Below are positions 47,143 through 56,253 of a stretch of 64,000 bases of DNA, in pieces. Position 1 is the stretch's first letter, and every line of letters starts with the position of its first letter. Below the pieces are notes generated by a model that worked only from the letters and a program-made list of their open reading frames with translations, searched no databases and was not told where the DNA came from. The stretch is taken from positions 42,103 to 106,102 of the forward strand of contig CAWFPJ010000002.1 of assembly GCA_963817515.1 (NCBI GenBank), read 5' to 3'. The translations under genes were made by a program, and so were the position numbers. Source of the stretch: DATMNI01 sp963817515 (lineage in GTDB: Bacteria > Acidobacteriota > Terriglobia > Bryobacterales > Bryobacteraceae).

Positions 47143-48184
47143 ACGGCGTCCACACCTGGTGGTGGTCGGCGGTTTCCTGGGCGCGGGAAAAACCAGCCTC
47201 ATCCTGGCGGCCGCGCGCGTGCTTGGGGACCGAGGTCTGAGCAGCGCTATCATCCTGAACGATCAGGGCGAATCCCTGGTGGATACTGAAGTGGCGCGAT
47301 CGAACGGATTGCATGCGGGGGAGGTAACCGGGGGCTGCTTCTGCTGCCGCTTCTCGGAACTCATTGAGGTCGCCGGGCAACTCAGTGCACACTCGCCCGA
47401 TGTCATTTTCGCCGAGCCTGTCGGCAGTTGCACAGATCTCTCGGCCACTATTTTGCAACCCATTCAAGATGCCTACCGCAAAATGTTTCGGCTGGCGCCC
47501 CTGACCTTGCTGGTCGACCCGGGCCGCGTTCAACAGCTGCAGAACCCGGACATCGCGTTCCTATTCGGAAAGCAATTGGAAGAGGCCGACTTGGTCTGTT
47601 TCACGAAGTCCGACCTTTATCCCGATCCGCCGCGCCTGGCTGGAACTAGTACCCGCCAACTCAGCGCCCGCACCGGTCAGGGCGTGGCTGCATGGCTGGA
47701 TGAAATCATGACCGGCAAGCTGGGGCTGGGCGGCACCATTCTGGACATCGACTACCAACGCTATGCGCAGGCGGAGGCGGCGCTCGCGTGGCTCAATGCC
47801 GAAGCCGATCTTGAGAGCGACCCGCCGCTTTCACCAGCTATGCTCCTGGGCCCTTTTCTGGATCAGTTGGACCGCGAACTCAGCGAGGCCGCAATCCCCA
47901 TCGTGCACATGAAGGCGTTTGATCATGCGCCTACAGGATGGCTCAAAGCGGCTCTTTGCGCCAACGGTGAAGAGCCTTCGGTGGAAGGCGCGCTGGATGC
48001 TTCCCCCGCCGCCAACCATCACTTGCTGCTCAACCTGCGTGCGGCCGCTGCGCCGAAGCCTGTTCGGGTGATCGTGGAACGCGCCTTCGCAAGCCTGCCC
48101 GGCCGTCTTTCGGGTTTCGAGCTTAGTTGCTTTAGCCCGGCGGCGCCGAAACCGGAGCGCCGGACGACAAAGCGGGCGCTGTGA
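47114..48184 (+). CDS. COG0523 family P-loop GTPase (CobW-like)
   Basis: 356 residues from a TTG; the ATG at 47123 is an alternative. The Walker A motif is VVVGGFLGAGKTSLILAAAR. GGCFCCR is the metal-binding CxCC motif. FAEPVGSCTDL, LTLLVDPGR and VCFTKSDLYPD are typical COG0523 switch and base-recognition segments. The family inserts or chaperones metals (Zn, Co, Fe). The target is unknown; the overlap of 29 bases with the GH116 gene suggests co-translation but no clear functional tie. Much of the C-terminal CobW domain is divergent. Confidence 0.85.
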   Translation: MAFMHRDTHERRPHLVVVGGFLGAGKTSLILAAARVLGDRGLSSAIILNDQGESLVDTEVARSNGLHAGEVTGGCFCCRFSELIEVAGQLSAHSPDVIFAEPVGSCTDLSATILQPIQDAYRKMFRLAPLTLLVDPGRVQQLQNPDIAFLFGKQLEEADLVCFTKSDLYPDPPRLAGTSTRQLSARTGQGVAAWLDEIMTGKLGLGGTILDIDYQRYAQAEAALAWLNAEADLESDPPLSPAMLLGPFLDQLDRELSEAAIPIVHMKAFDHAPTGWLKAALCANGEEPSVEGALDASPAANHHLLLNLRAAAAPKPVRVIVERAFASLPGRLSGFELSCFSPAAPKPERRTTKRAL

Positions 48185-48210
48185 CGCTCCCTCACGGTCG
48201 CGGCTCGGAT
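48185..48210 (+). repeat. Dispersed intergenic repeat, copy 2
   Basis: The core CGCTCCCTCACGGTCGCG followed by GCTCGGAT stands directly after the GTPase stop codon, between converging genes. It lacks the second half of the palindrome seen at 18461. Confidence 0.7.
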
Positions 48211-48222
48211 GGCGAAACCGCC

Positions 48223-49227
48223 TTATTTCTTGACGCCGGGAACAAAACCGCGGACTTTCGTCTTCATCCGGTAAATCGATGTCCGCGATGAGAAGTAAAT
48301 CGTGCTGTAGTCGGCATCTCCCCAATTGAAATTGGCAGTGGATTCCGGCAGCATGATGGTACCCAGGTGATTGCCTTCGGGGTCCCAGACCCAGACGCCG
48401 CCCGGACCGGTGCAATAGACATTGCCCTTCATGTCGACGCGCATTCCATCGGGAGCGCCTCCGCGCCCTTCTTCTTTGCCGAATAGCCTTCCGTTCTGCA
48501 ACTCCATTTTGGAGTCCACGTCGTAAACGCGAATCTCGTGCTGCCTGGTGTCATTGACGTAGAGGCGCTTGCCATCGGGCGAGAAGGTCAAGCCGTTCGG
48601 GGTTGGAAGATCCTTGGTCAACAGGCGCACTGATCCGTCTTGCCCCAGGCGGAAAACTCCTTGAAAATCCAACTCCTGCTTTTCGCCCTTGACCAGATCG
48701 AGCGTGGGATCGGTGAAGTAGAGCGCTCCGTCCGGACCCAGCACGATGTCGTTCGGGCTGTTGAACTTTTTTCCTTCGAACTTATCGGCCAGCACTTTGT
48801 ACTTGCCGTCGGGATCCACCTGAATGATGGCGCGCAGCACGCTCGCGGTAGTGACCAGATGGCCTTGGGCGTCGAGCGTGCTTCCATCAGGGTCGCCGAT
48901 TTCAAGCAGCGTCTCCACGCGGCCGTCCGGGTAAACGCGCGAGAGCTTGTTTTTTTCTTCATCGCTGACGTAGAGAAACCCATGCGGGTCCCAGACCGGA
49001 CCTTCGGTAAATCCGAAGCCGGTGGCGATCTTTTCCAGCTGGGCGCCTTGCGTGAAGAGGTCCCAGAATTTGGGTGATTCCGCTTTGAGTTCAAACTGGC
49101 GCGGAGGACCGCCCTTGGCCTGGAAAGCGACGGCATAGGAACTGAATAGCGCGAGTATGCCAATGGCAGACGCGACCATACCTAATTTCATTGCGCGTGC
49201 GAGTCTCAATTTTCTTTTGTCCTGCAC
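48223..49227 (-). CDS. SMP-30/gluconolactonase-like beta-propeller, exported
   Basis: 334 residues from GTG 49227, which has AAAGGA at the right distance; ATG 49191 is the alternative. The signal peptide is KLGMVASAIGILALFSSYAV. Motifs: GFTEGPVWDPHGFLYVSDEE with the metal-binding Glu, FNSPNDIVLGPDGALYFTDP with Asn/Asp ligands, LPTPNGLTFSPDGKRLYVND, GGAPDGMRVDMKGNVYCTGP. The family hydrolyses sugar lactones with a divalent metal. It lies 17 bases after the PQQ dehydrogenase gene and could hydrolyse the lactone made by that oxidation in the periplasm. Confidence 0.9.
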   Translation of the reverse strand: MQDKRKLRLARAMKLGMVASAIGILALFSSYAVAFQAKGGPPRQFELKAESPKFWDLFTQGAQLEKIATGFGFTEGPVWDPHGFLYVSDEEKNKLSRVYPDGRVETLLEIGDPDGSTLDAQGHLVTTASVLRAIIQVDPDGKYKVLADKFEGKKFNSPNDIVLGPDGALYFTDPTLDLVKGEKQELDFQGVFRLGQDGSVRLLTKDLPTPNGLTFSPDGKRLYVNDTRQHEIRVYDVDSKMELQNGRLFGKEEGRGGAPDGMRVDMKGNVYCTGPGGVWVWDPEGNHLGTIMLPESTANFNWGDADYSTIYFSSRTSIYRMKTKVRGFVPGVKK

Positions 49228-49244
49228 TTCAGAATTTCCTTTCC

Positions 49245-51617
49245 TTATCGCAAACTGAAGGCGAGAATGGTTGAGCCCGCCGCCACGGCAATGTACTGGT
49301 TGCCCTCCACTGCGTATGTCATCGGACCCGCCTTCCAGCTCTGGCCCGTGTTGAAGTGCCACAACGGCTTGCCGTTTTTCACGTCGGCCGCAATGAAGGC
49401 GCCGTTGCCGTCTCCATAGAAAAGAAGTCCGCCGGCTGTGGACATCAGGCCGCTTGCCAGAATCCCGCCGCCGATATCCGGAATTTCCCAAGCCGTCTTG
49501 CCCGTCTGGATGTCAATGGCTTTCAGAAATTTCCCCGAGACTATGTCGCTGGGGGGCCGGCGTGTGCCGCCGCCATAGAACGATTTGCCGGCCTCCCACC
49601 ACTGGTCGTTCTTGCTGTAGACGTTGCAGGATTCTTCCGCGAACATATAGTACAAGCCGGTGGCCGGGTTAAATGAGTTGGACGTCCAGTTCGCCGCTCC
49701 GGCCACAGCCGGGCAGGTCAACTGGCCCTCCACCGTGGGCTCGTTCCCCGGCAGCAGCTTAGGCCGGCCGTCGGGGCCGATGCCGCTGGCCCAGGTTACT
49801 TTTTTGACAAACGGTTCGGCCACCAGAACCTTGCCGGTGATGCGGTCCAGCACGTAGAAAAATCCGTTGCGGTTCCCCTGGAGCATCAGCTTGCGCGGCT
49901 GGCCGTGGAACTGCGTATCCACCAACACCGGAGTTTCAGTGGCGTCCCAATCGTGGAGGTCGTGCGGGGTGAATTGGTAATACCATTTGAGTTTGCCCAC
50001 GGCGGGGTCCAGTGCCAGCACGGAAGCGCTATACAGATTGTCTCCCTTGCGTTCGTCGCCGTTATAGTCGGGGCAGGGATTGCCGGTGGGCCAGTAAAGC
50101 AGCCTGGTCTCGGGATCGTATGTGCCGGTGAGCCACGTGGCGCCGCACCCATGCTCAATCGCGCGGCCGACCCAAGTTTCAGAGCCTGGCTCACCCGGCG
50201 CCGGAATAGTCCAGAAACGCCATACGCGCTCGCCGGTGGAGGCTTTGTAGGCATCAAGGAAACCGCGGACCCCTTCGTCTCCGCCAGAGACGCCGATGAT
50301 CACCAGGTCATTCACCACCAGCGGCGCGCCGGTGGAACCGTAGTTCTGGCGCGAATCGGCCATCTCCACATCCCAGAGAAGCTGGCCGGTGAAGCGATGC
50401 AGCGCGAACACGTGAGCGTTGTCGCTGACCATGAACACCCGGTCGCCCAGCACCGCTACGCCGCGGTTAATGCCGCTGGCCGCGTCGCCTGCCAGGCCTT
50501 GCGAACGCGGCCGGCTGTAGTGCCAGATCTCGCGCCCGCTGCGGGCATCGAGCGCGTACGCCTCATTCACCGCCGTTACGTACATCACGCCATCCACCAC
50601 CACCGGCGTGCCTTCAAGCGCGCGCGGGGATCCAGGAATGGCGAACATCCACTTGGGCGCCAGGCGTTCGACGTTGCTGATATCGATCTGCTTGAGCGGG
50701 CTGAAACGGTTGCCGCTCTGGTTGCCATCGTAGGTGGGCCAGGTGCCGGGCTTGGGATAGGCCACGTCATCGAATACCACTCCAGGCCCCATTTGACCGG
50801 TTGCCAGCGTCGCCTTAGCATTAGGATCGGGGCTGAGCCGGCTGAGGTAAGCCACTAAATCGCGCATCTGGGCGGCGCTGGCTTCGACCTTCGGCATGAG
50901 GGTTTTCTCGCGCACCACTTCGGCCACCTGATCCTTCGAGAGCAGGTGCAGCTTGCCGTCCATGCCCAGCAGTTGCAGGTCGAAGGCGCTTTCGTTCTTG
51001 GCGATGCCGCGAATTGATTGGCCGTCGCGCAAGCGTACAGTCACGGCGTGGTAGGGTTGCGGGCCGCCGCGTCCACCGCGTCCGCCACGGCCCGTCGCGG
51101 CAGCGGGTGCGGCTCCTGGATCACGCAGGGCCTGTTCGATTTGGGCCGGCCTGCGATCACGGCCGATGGTGGAAAGATCGGGGCCCAGCACGCCGCCGCG
51201 CCCCTGCACCATATGGCAACTGGTGCAGTTGCCCTGGCCGGAAAAGAAGTGCTCGCCTGCTACCGGATCACCCGGCGCGGCCCCGGCGTTAGCTGTCGCC
51301 GCACCGGCGCCGGCCGGCGACTTCAACGTCATCACAAACGCTGCGATAGCATCGGCCTCAGCCGTGGGAATCTGGAAGGCCGGCATGCCTCCATCGGGAA
51401 TGCCCTTGAGGATCAAATCGCGCACGGCATCTTTCGAGGTGGCGCGAGGCCGGCGGACGTCCACAATGTTGGGGCCATGTCCGCCGCCGCTTCCGTCTTC
51501 GCCATGGCAGCCAACGCAGCGCGCCTGGTACGGCCGCCGGCCTGCCTCAGCCGTTTGAGCGCTGGCCTGGTTCCAGAAAAGCGCCACGCAAATTGCCAGG
51601 GTAGAGATTCGAATCAT
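49245..51617 (-). CDS. PQQ-dependent dehydrogenase with two cytochrome c domains
   Basis: 790 residues, signal peptide ALFWNQASAQ. Two cytochrome c domains stand first: RCVGCHGEDGSGGG near residue 34 and NCTSCHMVQGRGG near 132. A Gly/Arg-rich stretch (TGRGGRGGRGG) follows. The eight-bladed quinoprotein propeller begins about residue 290: TWPTYDGNQSGNRFSPLKQI, MYVTAVNEAYALDARSGREI, TGNPCPDYNGDERKGDNLY, QFTPHDLHDWDATETPVLV. N-terminal position of the haem domains differs from the usual C-terminal one in type II alcohol dehydrogenases. It probably oxidises an alcohol or aldose and passes electrons to cytochrome c. First gene of a pair with SMP-30. Confidence 0.9.
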   Translation of the reverse strand: MIRISTLAICVALFWNQASAQTAEAGRRPYQARCVGCHGEDGSGGGHGPNIVDVRRPRATSKDAVRDLILKGIPDGGMPAFQIPTAEADAIAAFVMTLKSPAGAGAATANAGAAPGDPVAGEHFFSGQGNCTSCHMVQGRGGVLGPDLSTIGRDRRPAQIEQALRDPGAAPAAATGRGGRGGRGGPQPYHAVTVRLRDGQSIRGIAKNESAFDLQLLGMDGKLHLLSKDQVAEVVREKTLMPKVEASAAQMRDLVAYLSRLSPDPNAKATLATGQMGPGVVFDDVAYPKPGTWPTYDGNQSGNRFSPLKQIDISNVERLAPKWMFAIPGSPRALEGTPVVVDGVMYVTAVNEAYALDARSGREIWHYSRPRSQGLAGDAASGINRGVAVLGDRVFMVSDNAHVFALHRFTGQLLWDVEMADSRQNYGSTGAPLVVNDLVIIGVSGGDEGVRGFLDAYKASTGERVWRFWTIPAPGEPGSETWVGRAIEHGCGATWLTGTYDPETRLLYWPTGNPCPDYNGDERKGDNLYSASVLALDPAVGKLKWYYQFTPHDLHDWDATETPVLVDTQFHGQPRKLMLQGNRNGFFYVLDRITGKVLVAEPFVKKVTWASGIGPDGRPKLLPGNEPTVEGQLTCPAVAGAANWTSNSFNPATGLYYMFAEESCNVYSKNDQWWEAGKSFYGGGTRRPPSDIVSGKFLKAIDIQTGKTAWEIPDIGGGILASGLMSTAGGLLFYGDGNGAFIAADVKNGKPLWHFNTGQSWKAGPMTYAVEGNQYIAVAAGSTILAFSLR

Positions 51618-51834
51618 GTGTTAAACACCTCCTGCCGCGCTCAATTCATGCTCCCGAGTGTTGTTAGTTTATACAATAACGCGAACCTTTGCCATTCCCG
51701 GAATCGCGCACGATTGCCAAATCGTAATCTCCGCGCTATTCCGGCCCGAGCGGCCGGCCGAATTCGGAGGTATCATTTCAAGAATCGCTTCCGAGACCGT
51801 TCGAGGTTTTGCGAGTAATGAGGAGAAGGCTGCC

Positions 51835-52833
51835 ATGACAAGAAGAATGGAAACGGCGCTGGGCCTGGCTGTGATGGTTCAGGCGCTGGGCATTGGTTTG
51901 TCGGTTCCGGTTTGCGCCCGGGCGCAGTGGACGCTCACAAAGGAACAGATGACCGCTTATACCGCCATGAATCCCTACGAGCGTTTTCCCGACGGGCGGC
52001 CCAAGGTGCCGGACGCCCTTCTGGAGAAAGTGAAGGGGCTGGTGATTGAAGAGGCGTGGGGCGCCGTGCGCCAGGGATGCAGCGCCGGGCGCGGCGGCGG
52101 AGGGAATGCCGGCGGAAATGCGGGCCGTGGTGGGCGCGGAGCCGCTGCGGCGGCGGGCGGGGGTGGATGCTTTCCCAACCAGTACGCCGGCGACTGGAAA
52201 ATTCTGAATCCCGGGAAGAGATTGGTGGGACGCGCTTTCACGGTGCAGTTTATGCCCACCAGGCCGGACGTGGCCGGAGCCATGCAGGCGGAGGCAGAGA
52301 GCAAAGGCCTGGGGCGTCTGCGCAACCAGACGGTCATCGACATGCTTCAACCGGGCGACGTAATCGTGGTGGATCTGTTCGGCAAGATTGACAGCGGCAC
52401 ATTCGTTGGCGACAAGCTGGCCTACTATATCTGGAAAACCACGGGAACGGGCATGGTGGTGGATGGGGCAATGTTCTGGCTGGGAAAGATCATCCCGACG
52501 GGCATGCCGGCGTACTACCGCGGAACCTCTCCGGATTCGTTGGGCAACGTGATGCTGACCGGCATCAACATACCGATCCGTATCGGCACCGCCACCGTCA
52601 TGCCCGGCGACGTGGTGCTGGGTGATGAAGAGGGCCTGTTGTTCATCCCTCCGCACCTGGTGCAGGCCTCGATTGATGCTGCCGACAGCACCAAGGCTCG
52701 CGATGAATGGATCAAGCAGAAGATGGACCTGCGGAAGTACAAATCGAGCGAACTGTATGGAAGGCCGAGCGACCCGGCGCTTCAGAAAGAGATGGACGAG
52801 TACATCAAGACGCACCAGCCACCCAAACAGTAG
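51835..52833 (+). CDS. Exported RraA-like (class II aldolase-type) protein
   Basis: 332 residues from ATG 51835 with AGGAG upstream; reading is open further back without support. A signal peptide (ALGLAVMVQALGIGLSVPVC) precedes the domain. The RraA/HMG-aldolase fold is seen in VGRAFTVQFMPTRPDV, MLQPGDVIVVDLFGK, TGMVVDGAMFWLGKI, IPIRIGTATVMPGDVVLGDE and GLLFIPPHLV. A Gly/Ala-rich insertion (GRGGGGNAGGNAGRGGRG, about residues 85-110) interrupts the N-terminal part. Relatives are pyruvate aldolases or RNase E inhibitors; an exported form is unusual and its role unknown. It is divergent from the PQQ dehydrogenase. Confidence 0.82.
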   Translation: MTRRMETALGLAVMVQALGIGLSVPVCARAQWTLTKEQMTAYTAMNPYERFPDGRPKVPDALLEKVKGLVIEEAWGAVRQGCSAGRGGGGNAGGNAGRGGRGAAAAAGGGGCFPNQYAGDWKILNPGKRLVGRAFTVQFMPTRPDVAGAMQAEAESKGLGRLRNQTVIDMLQPGDVIVVDLFGKIDSGTFVGDKLAYYIWKTTGTGMVVDGAMFWLGKIIPTGMPAYYRGTSPDSLGNVMLTGINIPIRIGTATVMPGDVVLGDEEGLLFIPPHLVQASIDAADSTKARDEWIKQKMDLRKYKSSELYGRPSDPALQKEMDEYIKTHQPPKQ

Positions 52834-52877
52834 CGCCACCGAAGTATCGAATGGCCGAACTGGTTCACCTTACCTAA

Positions 52878-53927
52878 ATGCGGCTACCGGCATTTCTCTG
52901 GATGATGACCGTATCGGCGGCATGCTGCGCTACGGCTGCCGCCCGCGCCATCCCCGTCAAAGTGGTGGTGGTGACGATGTTCGAGCGCGGCGCGGACACG
53001 GGGGACGAGCCCGGAGAGTTTCAGTTTTGGGTGGAGCGCAACAAACTGGATCGCGTGATTTCGTTTCCGCAGGGCTACCACGACCTGCGGATGAACCGTG
53101 ATGGCGTGCTCGGGATCCTGACGGGCGTCGGTACCGCGAAGGCGGCGGCCAGTATTATGGCGCTTGGCCTGGACCCGCGTTTCGACTTACGCAAAGCTTA
53201 TTGGCTGGTGGCCGGAATTGCGGGTATCGATCCTGCCGACGGCTCCCTGGGATCGGCGGCATGGGCGGAATGGGTGGTGGAAGGCGACCTGGGCCACGAG
53301 ATCGACGCCCGCGAAATCCCCGCGGATTGGAAGACCGGATACGTGCCGCTGCGCAAGTCAGTGCCTTACGAAAAACCCCGGTTGGAGGTGGATGGAATGA
53401 CCTACCATCTGAACGCCGGGCTGACGGACTGGGCTTTTAACCTGACGCGCAACGTGGTGCTGATGGATAGCCAACCGATGCAGCAGGAGCGCCGGCAGTT
53501 TGCATCCGCCAATGCTCAGCGGCCTCCGTTCGTGCTGAAGGGCGATACGCTTTCGGGCTCGACCTTCTGGCACGGAAAGCTGCTCAGCCAATGGGCCAAC
53601 GATTGGGTCAGCTACCATACCGATGGAAAGGCCAATTATGTGACCACGGCGATGGAGGACACTGGTACGCTGCAGTCGTTGACTTTTTTGGCGAAGGCCG
53701 GCCGTGTTGATTTGAACCGCGTGCTGGTTCTGCGGACGGCCAGTGATTTCGATCAACAAAGGCCCGGCATGAGTGCGGCCGAAAGCCTGGCGCAAAACAA
53801 GATCGGGAAATACACGGGATACCTGCCGGCCCTGGAAGCCGCGTGGAGAGTGGGAAATGCGGTGGTGGCGGAGTTGGTGAAAGACTGGGGGCGGTATCGC
53901 GAACAGATTCCGGGAGTTAAGCGGTAA
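52878..53927 (+). CDS. Purine nucleoside permease (NUP family)
   Basis: 349 residues with a signal peptide (PAFLWMMTVSAACCATAA). The NUP/PF06516 pattern is clear: VKVVVVTMFERGADTGDEPG, GVLGILTGVGTAKAAASIMA, YWLVAGIAGIDPADGSLGSA, DWKTGYVPLR and LSGSTFWHGKLLSQWANDW. NYVTTAMEDTGTL and RVLVLRTASDFDQQRPG follow. Despite the name the fold resembles nucleoside phosphorylases; it is a secreted protein tied to purine nucleoside uptake. Its gene follows the RraA-like gene by 44 bases. Confidence 0.9.
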   Translation: MRLPAFLWMMTVSAACCATAAARAIPVKVVVVTMFERGADTGDEPGEFQFWVERNKLDRVISFPQGYHDLRMNRDGVLGILTGVGTAKAAASIMALGLDPRFDLRKAYWLVAGIAGIDPADGSLGSAAWAEWVVEGDLGHEIDAREIPADWKTGYVPLRKSVPYEKPRLEVDGMTYHLNAGLTDWAFNLTRNVVLMDSQPMQQERRQFASANAQRPPFVLKGDTLSGSTFWHGKLLSQWANDWVSYHTDGKANYVTTAMEDTGTLQSLTFLAKAGRVDLNRVLVLRTASDFDQQRPGMSAAESLAQNKIGKYTGYLPALEAAWRVGNAVVAELVKDWGRYREQIPGVKR

Positions 53928-53970
53928 TGTATTTGAGGTCAGGATGAGCTCCGCGAGACGTGAGCATGAT

Positions 53971-54085
53971 CGCTCCCTCACGGTCGCGGCTCCGATCAGA
54001 GCCGCGCACGTCGGCACGTGAGGATGATCCTTCAGCTCACTACGACGGATATAAGTCGGAACCGAGGCGCGACCGTGAGGGAGCG
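53971..54085. repeat. Dispersed repeat copies 3 and 4 as an inverted pair
   Basis: The 18-base core CGCTCCCTCACGGTCGCG stands at 53971-53988 and again inverted at 54068-54085. The 79 bases between contain the palindrome GGCTC-CGATCA-GAGCC. A related unit, CGTGAG(C/G)ATGATC, occurs twice (53959 and 54016). The pair fills the gap between the permease and SDR genes and could fold into one long hairpin. Confidence 0.75.
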
Positions 54086-54113
54086 CTACTATCACTAACG
54101 CTACACTGTCTGA

Positions 54114-54902
54114 ATGGATTTAGGACTGAAAGGGAAGGTCGCCATGGTGGCGGCTGCGAGCCAGGGTTTGGGGTTTGCCATCGCCAGGACCCTGGCTTCG
54201 GAAGGCGCGCTTGTCTCCATCGCGGCACGAAAACAGGAGATCATAAACGCCGCGGCCAGCCGCATCGAAGAAGCCACTGGCGCGCAGGTGATGGCCACGG
54301 CTGCCGACGTCAATTCGGTAGCCGCCATTGAAGCCTGGCATCGGAACACAGTAGAAAAATTCGGCGGCGTAGACATTCTGGTGACCAACTCGGGCGGCCC
54401 GCCTCCCGGTGCGGCTTCGGGGTTCGACGATGCCGCGTGGCAGGCCGCGTTCGAACTACTATTGATGTCCGTGGTGCGGACGGTCCGGGTGGTGCTGCCG
54501 TCGCTGGCGGCACGCGGAGGCGGGAGCATCCTCATGCTCACGTCTTCATCCGTGAAGAATCAGATCCCGAATCTGGGTTTGTCGAATGTGATCCGGCCGG
54601 CGGTGGCGGCGCTGGCTAAAGCATATGCAGACGAGTTCGCAGGCAAGGGAATTCGTGTGAACCAGTTGGTGCCGGGGCGCATTTCCACCGAGCGGCTCAG
54701 AAATCTGGATGCAGCCAACGCCAACCGGCAGGGCATTTCGGCGGAGGAGCAGCGCCAGCGTTCTGTGGCCACAATTCCCATGGGCCGCTACGGAGAGCCG
54801 GAGGAATTTGCGCGGGCGGCAGCCTTTCTGGTGTCGGACGCTGCGTCGTATATTACGGGCGCGACGTTGCAGGTGGATGGCGGAGCCATGCGCAGCGTCT
54901 GA
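54114..54902 (+). CDS. Atypical SDR-family protein lacking the YxxxK motif
   Basis: 262 residues. The cofactor site AAASQGLG, VDILVTNSGGPPPG, LVPGRISTERL and the final SYITGATLQVDGGAM are normal SDR features. At the active site the Ser is present (LMLTSSSVKNQIPNL), but the expected Tyr-x-x-x-Lys reads GLSNVIRPAV, that is Ser-x-x-x-Arg. Similar LSNxxR proteins form a recognised divergent SDR group annotated as 3-oxoacyl-ACP reductases. Catalysis must use other residues or is lost. The ATG lies 28 bases after the inverted repeat pair. Confidence 0.85.
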   Translation: MDLGLKGKVAMVAAASQGLGFAIARTLASEGALVSIAARKQEIINAAASRIEEATGAQVMATAADVNSVAAIEAWHRNTVEKFGGVDILVTNSGGPPPGAASGFDDAAWQAAFELLLMSVVRTVRVVLPSLAARGGGSILMLTSSSVKNQIPNLGLSNVIRPAVAALAKAYADEFAGKGIRVNQLVPGRISTERLRNLDAANANRQGISAEEQRQRSVATIPMGRYGEPEEFARAAAFLVSDAASYITGATLQVDGGAMRSV

Positions 54903-54950
54903 TGCTCGAGTGCAACCGCTGGCTGGTGGCGCGGCTAGATCAAACGCAGT

Positions 54951-56246
54951 CTAAATATTGGGCTCGCCATGAACCTCAATTTCCTCCGGTTCCACACCCT
55001 CCATGGCGGGCTCGGGCAATCGGCCGGTCAGGTTGGCCCAGCCCCAGAATATGGCCGTGGTGGAACTGAGCGCACCGGCAATGGCCCCGATGGTCCGCGG
55101 ATCCCAGCGCTGCGAAGCCACTCCGGCCAGCGTCATCGAGACCATCATTACGGACCACTGCATCGATTCCATAGTGGAAAATACCCGCCCGCGATATTCG
55201 TCCGCAACGTGGCGCAGCAACTGGCTCATGTTCAGCACCGAGCTTACGCCAACTGCCGCGCGCGAAACGGCGATGAAGACCAGCGCCCACCCGAAGCTGC
55301 GCATCTGGCTGAACACGATGTATGATCCGCCGTGGCAGATGTAGCAGATGGAAATGGCGCGCTTGTAATTCTGAAAGCTGATCCGCCGCCCCATCCAGTG
55401 GGCGATGGCGCCGCCGCACAGCAGTCCGATTCCGGCACAGCCCCAGATGGTCCCGATACCGGCCGGTCCTCGCTTGAACACCAGCTCTCCGAAGATGCTG
55501 AACAGGATTTGCGCCGCGCCGCCGCCCGTGGCCCATCCTACGGCCACCAGCGCGATGGCGAAGATCAGCGAATGGCCGCGCATGTACCGCAGCCCCTCCA
55601 TATACTCGTGCCACGGCCGTACCACTTCGGCCTCGGTGAGCGCGCGGCGGGCGGCGCGAAAGCCGCGGCCCGCCAGGCTCAGTCGCGAGATGCAGAGCGC
55701 CGACACCAGGAACGAAAGCGAATTGAAGGAAAAGGCCCACGTGTATCCGAACTGCGTGACGCTGGCGCCGCCCAGAAACGCGCCGACGCTGAGCGTGGTC
55801 CACTGCGTGGTCTGGGTCAGCGAGTTGGCCGTGTGTAATTCCTCTTTGGTGGCAATGGCGGGCAGAATGGCAGCGCGCCCGGCGCTGAAGAATGGCGACG
55901 CCAGCATCAACAGCCCGCTCAGTACGTAGACCAGCCACGTGTCCGGCCGGTTGACCGTGAAAATGAAACCCAGGGCCACGACGGCGCGCAGCAGGTCGCT
56001 CAAAATCATCACTCGCTTGCGGTCCAGGCGGTCCAGCACCACCCCGGCCAGCGGCCCGGCCAGCATCGCGGGTACGGCCCGCGAGAGCATCACGCCGGCC
56101 ACCACCATCCCGGAACCGGTATGGGCCAGCACCAGACCGAAGACGGCGATGTTGTTGAAGTGGTCGCCGATCTCGCTCACCACCTGTCCGATCCACGTGT
56201 TGCGATAGTTGCGGTTGTGGCGGAGCAGTGAGACGAACGAATTCAT
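54951..56246 (-). CDS. MFS transporter (MFS_3/EntS-like)
   Basis: 431 residues from ATG 56246 with GAGG five bases upstream; reading is open far beyond without homology. It begins NYRNTWIGQVVSEIGDHFNN, a typical MFS_3 start, and has about 12 membrane helices. The loop VVLDRLDRKRVMILSDLLRA is the MFS signature between helices 2 and 3. The helix 11 region reads MESMQWSVMMVSMTLAGVAS. Such transporters export siderophores, metals or small acylated compounds. Last gene of the mazG-GNAT-menC-MFS unit, so it may export or import N-acylamino acids; inferred only from context. Confidence 0.88.
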   Translation of the reverse strand: MNSFVSLLRHNRNYRNTWIGQVVSEIGDHFNNIAVFGLVLAHTGSGMVVAGVMLSRAVPAMLAGPLAGVVLDRLDRKRVMILSDLLRAVVALGFIFTVNRPDTWLVYVLSGLLMLASPFFSAGRAAILPAIATKEELHTANSLTQTTQWTTLSVGAFLGGASVTQFGYTWAFSFNSLSFLVSALCISRLSLAGRGFRAARRALTEAEVVRPWHEYMEGLRYMRGHSLIFAIALVAVGWATGGGAAQILFSIFGELVFKRGPAGIGTIWGCAGIGLLCGGAIAHWMGRRISFQNYKRAISICYICHGGSYIVFSQMRSFGWALVFIAVSRAAVGVSSVLNMSQLLRHVADEYRGRVFSTMESMQWSVMMVSMTLAGVASQRWDPRTIGAIAGALSSTTAIFWGWANLTGRLPEPAMEGVEPEEIEVHGEPNI

Positions 56247-56253
56247 CCGCGCC

